A stretch of DNA of 64,000 nt. Source: an uncultured Bacteroides sp. GTDB lineage: Bacteria; Bacteroidota; Bacteroidia; Bacteroidales; Bacteroidaceae. Every line of letters starts with the position of its first letter. Position 1 is the first letter of the stretch. Location: contig CASENE010000001.1 in the NCBI GenBank assembly GCA_949289265.1, positions 1 through 64,000 of the forward strand. The letters are read 5' to 3'. The notes beneath the pieces were generated by a model, which saw only the letters and a program-made list of their open reading frames with translations, ran no database searches and was not told the origin of the DNA. Below are positions 1 through 8,484 of the stretch, piece by piece. The translations under genes were made by a program, and so were the position numbers.

Positions 1-859
1 CTTCCGCACCTTCCGAGCGGCCAATCCAGTTGCGCTGGGTCTCCTTCAGCGAATCAGTCCACTGTATGGTTTCCAGTCCGTCCAGCAGCCGCTGGGCATA
101 GGCAGACACGCGCAGGCACCATTGGCGCATCTTCTTCTGCACCACGGGATAGCCTCCGCGCTCGCTCACGCCGTCCACCACCTCGTCGTTGGCCAGCACC
201 GTGCCCAGCTGCGGACACCAGTTCACCATCGTCTCGCCCAGGTAGGCGATGCGGTAGTTCATCAATGTCTCCTGCTGCCGTTTCTCGTCCATGGCCTTCC
301 ATTCGTCGGCCGTGAAGCACAGTTCTTCCGAGCAGGCGGCATTCAGTCCGCTTGTGCCCGTCTGTGCGAACCTTTGCGTCAGTTCCTCGATGGGGCGCGC
401 CTGCTGGCGGTCGTTGTCATAATAGCTGTTGAACATCTTCTGGAAAGCCCACTGCGTCCAATGGTAATACTGCGGGTCGCACGTGCGGATTTCGCGGCTC
501 CAGTCGAACGAGAAGCCAATCTTGTCCAGCTGTTCGCGGTATCGGTTGATGTTGTTGACAGTGGTAATTGCAGGGTGTTGTCCGGTCTGGATGGCATATT
601 GCTCGGCGGGCAGCCCGTAGGCGTCGTAGCCCATGGGGTTGAGCACGTTGAATCCGCAAAGGCGTTTGTAGCGCGCATAGATATCCGAGGCGATGTATCC
701 CAGCGGGTGTCCCACGTGCAGTCCCGCGCCGCTGGGGTAGGGGAACATGTTGAGCACGTAATACTTCGGCTTGCTGTCGTCCTCCTTCACGCGGTAAGTC
801 TGGTTGTCCACCCACCGTTTTTGCCATTTCTTTTCAATCTCCCTGAAATTATATTCCAT
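1..859 (-). CDS. leuS: Leucyl-tRNA synthetase, N-terminal part (cut by window edge)
   Basis: This is the class I aminoacyl-tRNA synthetase that charges tRNA-Leu in the cytoplasm. The minus-strand frame begins [16 protein letters not shown], a typical LeuS start. It soon shows the class I HIGH-type signature as HVGH (in [13 protein letters not shown]), then the LeuS-like stretches [14 protein letters not shown] and FSFDWSREI. About 286 residues of the catalytic domain are present. The editing domain, the KMSKS loop and the C-terminus lie beyond base 1. The ATG at 859 was chosen because the homologous reading starts there and a promoter-like TAAATTTG lies about 54 nt upstream. The gene faces away from the restriction-modification island on the other strand. 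Confidence 0.95.
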   Translation of the reverse strand, partial: MEYNFREIEKKWQKRWVDNQTYRVKEDDSKPKYYVLNMFPYPSGAGLHVGHPLGYIASDIYARYKRLCGFNVLNPMGYDAYGLPAEQYAIQTGQHPAITTVNNINRYREQLDKIGFSFDWSREIRTCDPQYYHWTQWAFQKMFNSYYDNDRQQARPIEELTQRFAQTGTSGLNAACSEELCFTADEWKAMDEKRQQETLMNYRIAYLGETMVNWCPQLGTVLANDEVVDGVSERGGYPVVQKKMRQWCLRVSAYAQRLLDGLETIQWTDSLKETQRNWIGRSEGAE

Positions 860-912
860 AGTGGTTTCCTTTGTAATGTATTTGAATACTTGGTTAGTTG
901 CTATAAACGCTG

Positions 913-942
913 CAAATTTACGTGTTTATTTTCAGATACAAA
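913..942 (-). promoter_or_regulatory. Bacteroidales-type promoter of leuS
   Basis: Read on the minus strand, TTTG (939-942) is followed after 18 nt by TAAATTTG (913-920), matching the Bacteroides -33/-7 consensus TTTG / TAnnTTTG. It points at the leuS ATG at 859. Confidence 0.7.
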
Positions 943-1054
943 GCGGTAGGGGCGGAAAAACGTGCGGGGAAGTCTGGCTCTTGGACTTGAAACGTCGGAT
1001 TCGGTTGTCTCGTTGTCAATCCTTGCCTTTAAGATTGTTTTTTCCTTGCTCTTT

Positions 1055-1135
1055 CTTCGCCCCTCCTTCGTCTCCATGGGGACGAACCAGAGACGAACTT
1101 GGGACGAAGGTGGGACGAACTTGGGGCGAAGGTGG
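1055..1135. repeat. Family A 11-bp repeat array, copy 1
   Basis: Five tandem 11-bp units run from 1081: GACGAACCAGA, GACGAACTTGG, GACGAAGGTGG, GACGAACTTGG, GGCGAAGGTGG. On the left, across a short loop (CGTCTCCATGGGGACG), lie about two units in inverted orientation, so the element can fold into a hairpin. The same architecture recurs at 13231, 28653 and 62124. It occupies the leuS-dpnM intergenic region (860-1315), which otherwise holds only the two divergent promoters. Confidence 0.85.
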
Positions 1136-1263
1136 CAGGAGGAGGAATAACCGGGCAACGGATGCTGAAAACGGATGTCTGGAAGGATGGGAAATTTTTT
1201 GAATTTGTTTTCAATTCTGTGCGCGGAAGCGATGTGTCCGGGGAAATAGAAAACGAAAAAAGG

Positions 1264-1293
1264 TTTCCCGTTGCTGGAAATTGCGTATATTTG
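1264..1293 (+). promoter_or_regulatory. Promoter of the DpnII-like operon
   Basis: TATATTTG at 1286-1293 matches TAnnTTTG, with TTTC (one mismatch to TTTG) 19 nt upstream at 1264-1267. Its position makes an ATG at 1271 impossible as the start of the main transcript and supports the ATG at 1316. Confidence 0.6.
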
Positions 1294-1315
1294 CTTCGGA
1301 AATAATTATTTGGCT

Positions 1316-2230
1316 ATGTATAATAAGACTGGCGCATCGGCAAAACCATTTGTAAAGTGGGTAGGCGGGAAAACGCAACTTTTAGAGGATATAAAGCGTG
1401 CTTTGCCTTCAGACTTTTCACAGAAGAAAGATATTATCTATGTGGAACCTTTTGTGGGAGGTGGTGCTGTATTATTTTGGATATTACAGCAATTCCCCAA
1501 TATTAAAAAGGCTATAATCAATGATATAAATCCCCATTTAATTACTACATATCGGGTTATTAAGGAATATCCTAATAAACTTATTGAACTATTGAAGTCT
1601 TTTCAAAGTGAATATATACCTTTAAATGAAGAAGAAAGGAAAAACTTCTATTTGAATAAGCGTGATATATACAACTCTTTTTCTTTGTCGGATATAGAAA
1701 CTGCTGCATTATTCATTTTCTTGAATAGAACGTGTTTTAATGGCTTGTATAGAGTAAACTCCAAAGGGAAATTCAATGTTCCTCATGGAAGATATGCCAA
1801 TCCTAAAATCTGCGATGAAGAAACTATTTGGGCTGATTCTCAGATTTTACAAAATGTCGAAATATTATGTGGCGATTTTGCAGAAACGATAGCTTATGCT
1901 ACACCAAATGCATTGTTTTATTTCGATCCTCCATATAAGCCATTGAGCAAGACTTCTTCCTTTAACTCGTATGCGAAAGAGGAATTTGACGACGGCGAAC
2001 AAATAAGATTACGTGATTTTTGCCACCAAATATCAGCTCATAAGGCAAATTTCATTCTGAGCAATTCGGATGTAAAAGGTAAAGATGAAAATGATAATTT
2101 CTTTGATGAAATATATCATGCTTATAATATTCGTCGGGTAATGGCAACACGAATGGTCAATGCTAATCCAGATAAAAGAGGTAAGTTGTCAGAACTGATG
2201 ATTTCTAATATTAATGTAAGTTATAGATGA
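1316..2230 (+). CDS. dpnM: DNA adenine methylase, DpnM/Dam (D12) class
   Basis: N6-adenine methyltransferase of the D12 (alpha) class, expected to methylate the A of GATC in duplex DNA and protect the host from the endonuclease encoded next. The 304-aa protein has the AdoMet motif near its N-terminus (FVKWVGGKTQLL), then YVEPFVGGGAVLFW, and the catalytic motif IV as DPPY (in LFYFDPPYKPLSKTS). Order and length fit DpnM and Dam. The frame is open from an ATG at 1271, but that codon lies inside the promoter and the conserved sequence begins just after MYNKTGASAKP, so 1316 is preferred. Base composition is clearly more AT-rich than the flanking leuS and GH2 genes, suggesting acquisition as a cassette. 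The GATC specificity is inferred from family and gene order. Confidence 0.9.
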   Translation: MYNKTGASAKPFVKWVGGKTQLLEDIKRALPSDFSQKKDIIYVEPFVGGGAVLFWILQQFPNIKKAIINDINPHLITTYRVIKEYPNKLIELLKSFQSEYIPLNEEERKNFYLNKRDIYNSFSLSDIETAALFIFLNRTCFNGLYRVNSKGKFNVPHGRYANPKICDEETIWADSQILQNVEILCGDFAETIAYATPNALFYFDPPYKPLSKTSSFNSYAKEEFDDGEQIRLRDFCHQISAHKANFILSNSDVKGKDENDNFFDEIYHAYNIRRVMATRMVNANPDKRGKLSELMISNINVSYR

Positions 2231-2236
2231 GAGGTT

Positions 2237-3097
2237 ATGAAAAGAAATTTTAATAACTGGCTTGCACAATTCCGTACAAGTATTGCCAATTATCAATATT
2301 ACACGGACTTTGATAAAGTCTTTGCTAATGTTGATGCCATTAAGGTGGAATTGAATATAATGAATTCTCTTATAGGCAGTAAGAATATCGAAGAAGAGTT
2401 TGATAAGTTATTGACTGCCTATCCCAATATCTTGAAATGTATTCCTATCTTGATCGCCAAACGTGAGATGGATATTGAGACGATTGATGAAGAAGGCAGT
2501 TTCTGTTATAATTTCAAGAAAATGAATTATAGCATAGAACAATATAAGACGTTCATGCGCAAAACAGGCATTTTTAACTTGCTTGAAAATCGCATCATAG
2601 GAAGTCTTGTTGATTATGTTACGGGTGTAGAAACAGGTCTTGATTCCAACGGACGAAAAAACCGAGGTGGTCATTTGATGGAAAATCTTGTTGAGTCTTT
2701 TATCCAAAAAGCCGGTTTTGAAAAAGGATCAACATACTTCAAGGAAATGTACATCCATGACATTGAAGAAAAATGGGATATTGACTTATCTGCCATATCT
2801 AATCAAGGAAAAGCAGAAAAGCGATTCGATTTTGTTGTAAAAACTCCTTCCATGATATATGGCATAGAAACAAATTTCTATGGAAGTAACGGTTCCAAGT
2901 TGAATGAAACGGCAAGAAGCTATAAAACCATTACATTGGAAACAAAAGACCTCACTGGTTTCACATTTGTTTGGTTTACCGATGGACAAGGATGGAATAA
3001 GGCTCGCCATAATTTGGAAGAAACTTTTGATGTGTTGGAACATATCTACAACATCAATGATATGGAGAATGGCATCATCAATGACATAATGAAATAA
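2237..3097 (+). CDS. dpnB: Type II restriction endonuclease, DpnII/MboI family
   Basis: Predicted GATC-cleaving endonuclease partner of the upstream methylase, which begins only 6 nt after the methylase stop. At 286 aa it is close to the known size of DpnII. It shows family-like stretches such as GRKNRGGHLMENLVES (about residues 140-155) and, later, RFDFVVKTPSMIYGIETNFYG, a plausible D...E-x-N nuclease core: the family keeps the acidic residues but not a textbook PD-ExK. The frame is intact with no premature stop. AT-rich, as is the methylase. The function call rests on the DpnII-like motif plus operon context. Unmethylated-GATC specificity is inferred, not shown. Confidence 0.88.
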   Translation: MKRNFNNWLAQFRTSIANYQYYTDFDKVFANVDAIKVELNIMNSLIGSKNIEEEFDKLLTAYPNILKCIPILIAKREMDIETIDEEGSFCYNFKKMNYSIEQYKTFMRKTGIFNLLENRIIGSLVDYVTGVETGLDSNGRKNRGGHLMENLVESFIQKAGFEKGSTYFKEMYIHDIEEKWDIDLSAISNQGKAEKRFDFVVKTPSMIYGIETNFYGSNGSKLNETARSYKTITLETKDLTGFTFVWFTDGQGWNKARHNLEETFDVLEHIYNINDMENGIINDIMK

Positions 3098-3142
3098 TGA
3101 AATAGTTAAGTATATATACAAAATTAAATGATAATTTATCTG

Positions 3143-3390
3143 TTAGTGTTTAGTGTTTAGCGTTTAGTGATTAGTGATTAATACGCTGTGGTAACTGAAT
3201 TCTCCTCCTCCGGGGAGGAGGAGTACCCGAAGGGGGAGGTGGTAGGGAAAAATATTCTATAAATTAAGTAGTTATTCGCTACCACCCCGTCACTTCGTGC
3301 CACCCCTCCTCCCCGGAGGAGGGGAATCAGTTACCACCTCCTTATTGCACGTATTAATCACTTATCACTAACCACTCATCACTAAACTAA
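3143..3390. repeat. Family C long imperfect inverted repeat (MITE-like), copy 1
   Basis: This lies in the 341-bp gap between the endonuclease and the second methylase. The left arm (about 3143-3246) has TTAGTGATTAGTGATTAATACG, then GGTAACTGAATTC, then CTCCTCCTCCGGGGAGGAGG, itself a palindrome. The right arm (about 3278-3390) carries the reverse complement with small indels. A roughly 100-bp stem could form around an AT-rich centre (GGGAAAAATATTCTATAAAT). No ORF lies inside. It looks like a non-coding insertion that separates dpnA from its operon. Confidence 0.8.
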
Positions 3391-3438
3391 ATTCCTATTT
3401 ATAGTATAACCTAAATGTGAACAGCTACTTATCCTAAT

Positions 3439-4311
3439 ATGATACCTTTCTTCCGTTCTTCCGACCGCGCCTTTACCCTCCTCCACGGCGATTGCATCGA
3501 ACTGCTGAAGCAATTCAGTTTCAAGTTCGATATGATATTTGCCGACCCGCCTTATTTCCTAAGCAATGGCGGGATGAGCGTGCAGAGCGGGAAAGTTGTG
3601 TGCGTGGATAAAGGTGAATGGGACAAGGGCGGAACGCCGGAATACGTGGATTCGTTCAACAGGGCGTGGATAAAGGAATGCCGTGAGAAACTGAAAAATA
3701 ACGGGACAATCTGGGTTAGCGGGACCTATCACAATATTTTTTCCATTGCCAATATATTGACAGAATTGGGCTTCAAGATCTTGAATGTCGTAACATGGGC
3801 AAAGACCAATCCGCCGCCCAATATTTCCTGCCGTTATTTTACCTATTCCACAGAGTTTATCATTTGGGCGCGAAAATCGCCTAAAGTCCCTCATTGCTAT
3901 AATTATGAAGTGATGAAGCAAATCAACGAAGGCAAACAGATGACGGACGTTTGGCAATTGCCTGCTATTGCCCGATGGGAGAAATCGTGCGGAAAACATC
4001 CCACACAGAAACCATTGTCTGTGTTGTCTCGCATTGTTTTGGCATCAACCCACAGCGGTGCGTGGATTCTTGACCCATTCACCGGAAGCAGCACCACTGG
4101 CATTGCAGCCAACTTATTGGGCAGACGTTTTTTAGGCATTGACAAAGAAGAAGAATATCTCATCCTTAGCCAAAACCGCAAGAGGGAGATAGAACTAATA
4201 TCAAATTTTACTCTTTATCGCAAGAAGATTAAAGACATTGCTTTTTTGGATAAACTTGGTCGGCTGATGGCTTATGAGGAGAATGTGCCTTATTCGGATT
4301 TGCCTTTTTAG
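3439..4311 (+). CDS. dpnA: Second DNA adenine methylase, DpnA-like (beta class)
   Basis: N6-adenine methyltransferase of the beta class: the catalytic motif DPPY (FADPPYFLSNGGM, about residue 35) comes before the AdoMet-binding motif (DPFTGSSTTGIAA, about residue 215). The FADPPYFLSNGG and VDKGEWDKG stretches are typical of DpnA, the second methylase of DpnII systems, which also methylates single-stranded DNA during transformation. Length 290 aa, somewhat longer than DpnA. In pneumococcus this gene sits between dpnM and dpnB. Here it is last and cut off from them by a 250-bp inverted repeat, so it may be transcribed separately, although no good TAnnTTTG promoter was found. Start ATG at 3439. 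Confidence 0.88.
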   Translation: MIPFFRSSDRAFTLLHGDCIELLKQFSFKFDMIFADPPYFLSNGGMSVQSGKVVCVDKGEWDKGGTPEYVDSFNRAWIKECREKLKNNGTIWVSGTYHNIFSIANILTELGFKILNVVTWAKTNPPPNISCRYFTYSTEFIIWARKSPKVPHCYNYEVMKQINEGKQMTDVWQLPAIARWEKSCGKHPTQKPLSVLSRIVLASTHSGAWILDPFTGSSTTGIAANLLGRRFLGIDKEEEYLILSQNRKREIELISNFTLYRKKIKDIAFLDKLGRLMAYEENVPYSDLPF

Positions 4312-4331
4312 ATATTGGGTGGCAAAAAAAT

Positions 4332-4371
4332 GAGCGGTAGTCTGGTAAGTCCATGCTACCGCTCTATTTTT
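4332..4371. terminator. Bidirectional terminator between dpnA and the GH2 gene
   Basis: A perfect 9-bp stem GAGCGGTAG / CTACCGCTC (4332-4340 and 4356-4364) is followed by TATTTTT and preceded by AAAAAAA. It can therefore act for both converging genes. Confidence 0.8.
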
Positions 4372-4391
4372 GTGAGAAGTGTGAAGTCCTC

Positions 4392-7300
4392 TTACTTGAC
4401 GTTATATCCTGTCACCATCAGTTTCGGCGCATTTCCACGGGTGTCTTCGTCTTTCCAGCGTACGCGTACTTCCTTCTTCTCGCCGGGCAGGAGGGCAAAG
4501 TAGTTGTCCGAATAGAAGATGGGGAGGAACTGCTGGCCGTCTTCCTGGCCTACGATGTTCAGGCGAACCATCAGGGCGGGGACGCTGGCGGGGTTCTCCA
4601 GGCTGATGACGGCGTGCCATTCACCATCGGCCGCCTGCTCGTAGCGCATGTCTGCCTGTATGGATACTTTCTCCAGCTGCTTCAGGTCTTGGTAGTTGTT
4701 CTCTTCCAGGCTGCGGTGGTAGAAGTTTTCGGAGACGATGCGGTCGCCTTCTTTCAGGGTCAGCTTGATGAAGTGTACCTTGGTCAGGTTGTCGGGGAAT
4801 TGCAGTTTGATGCATTTCTCGGTGGTGTCTTCCCGGCTGTTTACTTTGGCTTCGCTTTCCCAGGCCAGGGTGGCATCCATGTTCAGCACTTGGGCATGGG
4901 CCGTGAGGCCGGGATGGGCGCCTGCATGGTAGTTCACCACCTCTACTTCGTCCGTCGCGGGATTCCATTGGATGTGCAGGGGTTCGCAGGCTTTCTTGAT
5001 GGCGAAGTAGGCAGCCGTAGGTTCAAAGTAGTAGTCGTAGGTCTGCCATACCATCGAGGGCCAGCAGGGGTGGCTCATCCACATCAGCAGGCCCATGCGG
5101 TGGATGCTGCGCGATTCGAAGAGGCTGCGGTGGCCGTCGTAGTTGACCCACTGGGCCAGTTCGGTAAACTCTTTGGCGTTTTGCGGTTCGCCATAGCCCT
5201 TGGCGATGATTTCGTTGAACGAGGTGGCGCCCTGTGCGCCTTCCAGGGTATAGTCGTGCATGCCCCATTCGTCGGACTGCGGCCAGATGCCTTGGGGCGA
5301 ATAGGTGCGCAGGAAGCTCTCGTAGGTCATCACGTTGGGCATGCCGCGCTCGCTGTGGAATTTGTCGTTGCCGTTCTCGAAGGTGAAGTAGGTCTTGGCG
5401 GGCAGCATGCGGTAGGGGCCGTGTCCGCTCACTACGTCGTCGGCCGAGCTGGAGATGTAGTGTATGCCCGGGTGCTCTTCTTTCACGATCTGGCGCAGGG
5501 CCTTGTCGATATTTGCGGGAGGATAGCCTTCGTTGCGTCCGCAATAGAGGCCGATGGAGGCGTGGCTGCGGATGCGTTTCACGTAGTCTTCGGCATTGGC
5601 TATGAACATGTCGGGATAGTAGGGGTCGGGGCCGTCGGCGGGGTTGGCCAGCCAGAAGTCTTGCCATACCATGATGCCGTATTTGTCGCAAGCCTCGTAG
5701 AGTTCTTCATCGCCTATCATGCCCACCCAGTTGCGCAGCATGGTAAAGTTCATGTCCTTGTGGTAGGCCACGGCTGTTTCGTATTCGCGTCCGCGGTAGT
5801 TGAGGTTGGATTCGCTGAAACCCCAGTTGCCTCCCATGCCTATGAAGCGGCGTCCGTTGATGTAGAGGTTCAGTACGTGGTTGTCTTCGTTGAAGTCCAT
5901 CTGGCGGATGCCCACCTTGAAGTCTTTCTGGTCGGAGATGGCGCCATCGAGCTTGAAGGTAAAGTTGGCGTCGTACAGATTGGGTTGGCCGTAGCCGTTG
6001 GGCCACCACAGGCGCGGGTTCTTCACGTTCAGTTGCGGGAATTGGTCGGGCGAGAAGGTCACGGTCTTTTCTTCGTTGGCGGCCAGCTTCACAGACTGTT
6101 GGAAAGCGATGTCGCCCACCTTCCCTTCCAGTATGCCTTCTACCGGTTTATCCGCATGGTTCTTGACGATGATTTCGGGCGTCAGCGTGGCCTGCGTGGT
6201 GTCAGGCAGGGCCAGTGCGGTCTGCACGAAGGGGTCTTGCACGGTGACCATGCCCGTGCTGGTGAGCCTTACGTCGTTCCAAATGCCGATGTTGCGTCCG
6301 CGCATGGTGGGAATCCAGTCCCAACCGATGGTGGCGTGGAATGTCGGGTTGTCTGCTCCCAGGATGCCGCCGTTGAAGTCGGTGCTTTGTTTGTTTTTCT
6401 CCTTGATGGCGCCGATGTGTTCGTTCTTGATGATTTCCACGGCCAGCACGTTGGTGCCTTCCTTCAGGAGGTTTGTCACGTCGAACTGTCCGCGGATGAA
6501 AGCGCCTTCCATCCGTCCCACTTTCTGTCCGTTCAGGTAGACGTTGGCTTTCCAGTTGATGCCGTCGAAGTTCAGCAGGACGCATTCGCGCTTGAAGTCT
6601 TGGGGTACTTCAAACTCGTTGCGGTACCAGAAATTGGAGTTGAAGAACGATTCCGAAGCTACCAGCTGGTTGTCGGCGTGGTTGACGTCGGGCAAGGCGC
6701 CGGCTTTCATGTAGCTGTTCAGCACGGTTCCGGGCACTGTGGCTGTCACCCATTGTTCGGGCTGATAGTCGGCGGTGGAGAGCACTTCGCCGCTTTCCTT
6801 GACTTCGGAGGCACGTTGCAGTTGCCAGTTGCCGCCTGCCAGGTTGATTTCTCCATCGGCCACGGCGGGCATCTGCGCAGGCTGCGGCACCAGGCCTCCG
6901 TGCCCCATCACCTCTACTTCGCTCAGGGCATAGCGTTGGCCGTTGGCCGGTTCTTCCATGAGGATGCGCACGTAGCGGGCTTTGCCTTTGGCGTCGATGA
7001 CGTCGGTCTGGTCTGCCCCTCCCGGCAGTTCGGCCAGGTCGCGCCACGTCGAAGCATTGTCAGAGGTCTGTATGCGGCCCTTCACGGCTTTGTTTATCCA
7101 GTGCAGGGTGATTTGGTCGAACTCCGAACGAGTCCCTAAGTCCACACACAGCCATTCCGTACCGGTACCGGCGCTCATCCAGGTGCTGTTGAAGTATTGC
7201 GAGGGTTTCAGGTCGACAGCTCCGTCGGCGTCGCTGAAGTCTATGGCGTTGAATATCCACGAATGAGCTCCTGCCATCTTCAGACGGATGCGGTAGTGGG

Positions 7301-7997
7301 CATACGAGGCCGGTTGGTCGAAGTCGAAAGTTTCGTTCAGCCGCCGCACGGGCATGGAGATGTTGCCCGTCTGCTTGTTGGGGTCGTTCACCGTGACCCG
7401 GCCCGATGACGAGCGGCCTGGCAATCCGCTGCCTTTGTGGGTGGAGAGCGTCGTCCATTGTGTTCCGTCGTCCGAGCCTTCCCAAGTCATCTCGTATCCG
7501 CCGGACGCGGCCTTGTCGTCATACGCCACCAGACCCGTGACGACAGCCTTTGAGAGGGTTTTCCGGTAGTTGTTCAGCGAGAATTGGAAATAGGTGTCGG
7601 CCCCTTCCACGGTGTTTTTCGAGAAAGGCCCTCCGTCTATCATCCATTCTTTTTCTCTTTTGGGCACCTCGCCCTGCGGGGTGGAGAGCGTGAGGTAGGC
7701 AGGCTGCGTTTCGCTCACGATGCCGTCCGTCACCAGTTGGGCGGTCAGGTTGTAGTCGTACGCCGACGATTGCAGCGTGGCGCGCAGGCGGGCAATGTTT
7801 CGATACTCGTCGCCTCCGGGCAGCAGTTCGGGCGAGAAGTCTTCTTGGGGGCTTCCCGGATAAATGCCAATCCCACGGGTGTAATAGTCCGAGCGGACAA
7901 ATGATTCCTTTAGGTTTCCATTGCCGGAGCACCCCATCAGCAGCAATAAGGCACTGATGCCGCAACAGAGGGACAATGCATTCTTTCTCGTGTTCAT
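4392..7997 (-). CDS. GH2 exo-glycosidase lipoprotein with discoidin domains (exo-beta-glucosaminidase-like)
   Basis: Outer-surface or periplasmic glycoside hydrolase of 1,201 aa. The N-terminus is a lipoprotein signal with lipobox LLMGC (Cys23). F5/8-type C (discoidin) sequence covers roughly residues 45-380 (WEGSDDGTQWTTLSTH, then WLCVDLGTRSEFDQITLHW). GH2 sugar-binding, immunoglobulin and TIM-barrel domains follow. The proposed acid/base is Glu823 in GLYCGRNEG and the proposed nucleophile is Glu883 in HSERGMPN. The sequence most resembles GH2 exo-beta-D-glucosaminidase/beta-mannosidase relatives rather than LacZ. It is transcribed divergently from the susC operon and probably trims the same glycan. 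Exact sugar specificity cannot be read from the sequence. Confidence 0.85.
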   Translation of the reverse strand: MNTRKNALSLCCGISALLLLMGCSGNGNLKESFVRSDYYTRGIGIYPGSPQEDFSPELLPGGDEYRNIARLRATLQSSAYDYNLTAQLVTDGIVSETQPAYLTLSTPQGEVPKREKEWMIDGGPFSKNTVEGADTYFQFSLNNYRKTLSKAVVTGLVAYDDKAASGGYEMTWEGSDDGTQWTTLSTHKGSGLPGRSSSGRVTVNDPNKQTGNISMPVRRLNETFDFDQPASYAHYRIRLKMAGAHSWIFNAIDFSDADGAVDLKPSQYFNSTWMSAGTGTEWLCVDLGTRSEFDQITLHWINKAVKGRIQTSDNASTWRDLAELPGGADQTDVIDAKGKARYVRILMEEPANGQRYALSEVEVMGHGGLVPQPAQMPAVADGEINLAGGNWQLQRASEVKESGEVLSTADYQPEQWVTATVPGTVLNSYMKAGALPDVNHADNQLVASESFFNSNFWYRNEFEVPQDFKRECVLLNFDGINWKANVYLNGQKVGRMEGAFIRGQFDVTNLLKEGTNVLAVEIIKNEHIGAIKEKNKQSTDFNGGILGADNPTFHATIGWDWIPTMRGRNIGIWNDVRLTSTGMVTVQDPFVQTALALPDTTQATLTPEIIVKNHADKPVEGILEGKVGDIAFQQSVKLAANEEKTVTFSPDQFPQLNVKNPRLWWPNGYGQPNLYDANFTFKLDGAISDQKDFKVGIRQMDFNEDNHVLNLYINGRRFIGMGGNWGFSESNLNYRGREYETAVAYHKDMNFTMLRNWVGMIGDEELYEACDKYGIMVWQDFWLANPADGPDPYYPDMFIANAEDYVKRIRSHASIGLYCGRNEGYPPANIDKALRQIVKEEHPGIHYISSSADDVVSGHGPYRMLPAKTYFTFENGNDKFHSERGMPNVMTYESFLRTYSPQGIWPQSDEWGMHDYTLEGAQGATSFNEIIAKGYGEPQNAKEFTELAQWVNYDGHRSLFESRSIHRMGLLMWMSHPCWPSMVWQTYDYYFEPTAAYFAIKKACEPLHIQWNPATDEVEVVNYHAGAHPGLTAHAQVLNMDATLAWESEAKVNSREDTTEKCIKLQFPDNLTKVHFIKLTLKEGDRIVSENFYHRSLEENNYQDLKQLEKVSIQADMRYEQAADGEWHAVISLENPASVPALMVRLNIVGQEDGQQFLPIFYSDNYFALLPGEKKEVRVRWKDEDTRGNAPKLMVTGYNVK

Positions 7998-8053
7998 GAA
8001 ATAGTTTTTTAAAGATTAATAAAGTACTGTTCTGTTCAAGTGGTTTGATGCCG

Positions 8054-8085
8054 CTAAATTAGTGTTTTTATAAGAGTTGTGCAAA
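8054..8085 (-). promoter_or_regulatory. Probable promoter of the GH2 gene
   Basis: On the minus strand TTTG (8082-8085) is followed after 20 nt by TAATTTAG (8054-8061), one mismatch from TAnnTTTG. It lies 57 nt upstream of the ATG at 7997. Confidence 0.45.
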
Positions 8086-8187
8086 TGTGGGGTGGGAAAG
8101 ATGTGGGATTTTGTTTGTGCGTTTGTGGAAAGGCAAGCAGGTTTTCATCAGTGCCTTGTGATTCCTCGGCAAAAGTCAGCCGATTGA

Positions 8188-8223
8188 ATTTGCAGTAAAA
8201 ATGTCCGGTTAATATTTGCAGTA
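8188..8223 (+). promoter_or_regulatory. 10-bp direct repeat at the susC promoter (possible operator)
   Basis: ATTTGCAGTA occurs at 8188-8197 and again at 8214-8223, 26 bp apart. The second copy overlaps the -33 TTTG of the susC promoter. A directly repeated site in this position is what a PUL activator or repressor would use. No regulator gene lies beside this PUL. Confidence 0.4.
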
Positions 8224-8245
8224 CAAATAATATTTTATATATTTG
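8215..8245 (+). promoter_or_regulatory. Consensus promoter of the susC operon
   Basis: TTTG (8215-8218), 19-nt spacer, TATATTTG (8238-8245) is an exact match to the Bacteroides sigma consensus. Transcription would start near 8252, leaving a leader of about 230 nt before the susC ATG at 8485. Confidence 0.85.
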
Positions 8246-8294
8246 CCAAGCAAAATGACCATAATATTATGCAAGAATACTAAATATTCTCATT

Positions 8295-8375
8295 ATGTCT
8301 GGTTTTAGCGATGCATGTAGCCGGACGTTGATGGTGGATATGCTGAAATCGGCGTATGTGTCAAGCGATGCCTAA
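8295..8375 (+). CDS. Possible 26-codon upstream ORF in the susC leader
   Basis: An ATG-to-TAA frame inside the leader reads MSGFSDACSRTLMVDMLKSA followed by YVSSDA. It has no clear ribosome binding site and no recognised family. It could be a leader peptide or simply chance in a structured regulatory leader. The rest of the leader (8376-8484) contains a weak hairpin (CTTGATG / CATCAGG) around a T-rich loop. Confidence 0.25.
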   Translation: MSGFSDACSRTLMVDMLKSAYVSSDA

Positions 8376-8484
8376 GCAGCCTGGGGAGCCTTATAAAGCA
8401 GTATCTTCTTGATGCGATTTTTCTTTTCATCAGGAACAAAGATGTAAGTAACCTTTAGTGATAACTTTAAATGAAAGAAATGTC

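Noticed and set aside
804..1202. ORF of 132 codons over the leuS start and family A copy 1
   Set aside because: It runs antisense into leuS and through repeats, with a low-complexity Arg/Gly-rich product.
1271..1315. Upstream ATG extension of the dpnM gene
   Set aside because: The 15 extra codons lie in the promoter and are not family-like.
4353..7139. A 928-codon open frame antisense to the GH2 gene
   Set aside because: It lies wholly opposite a clearly recognised gene, has low-complexity Val/Gly/His-rich sequence and no known domain. It is a by-product of the GC-rich codon use.
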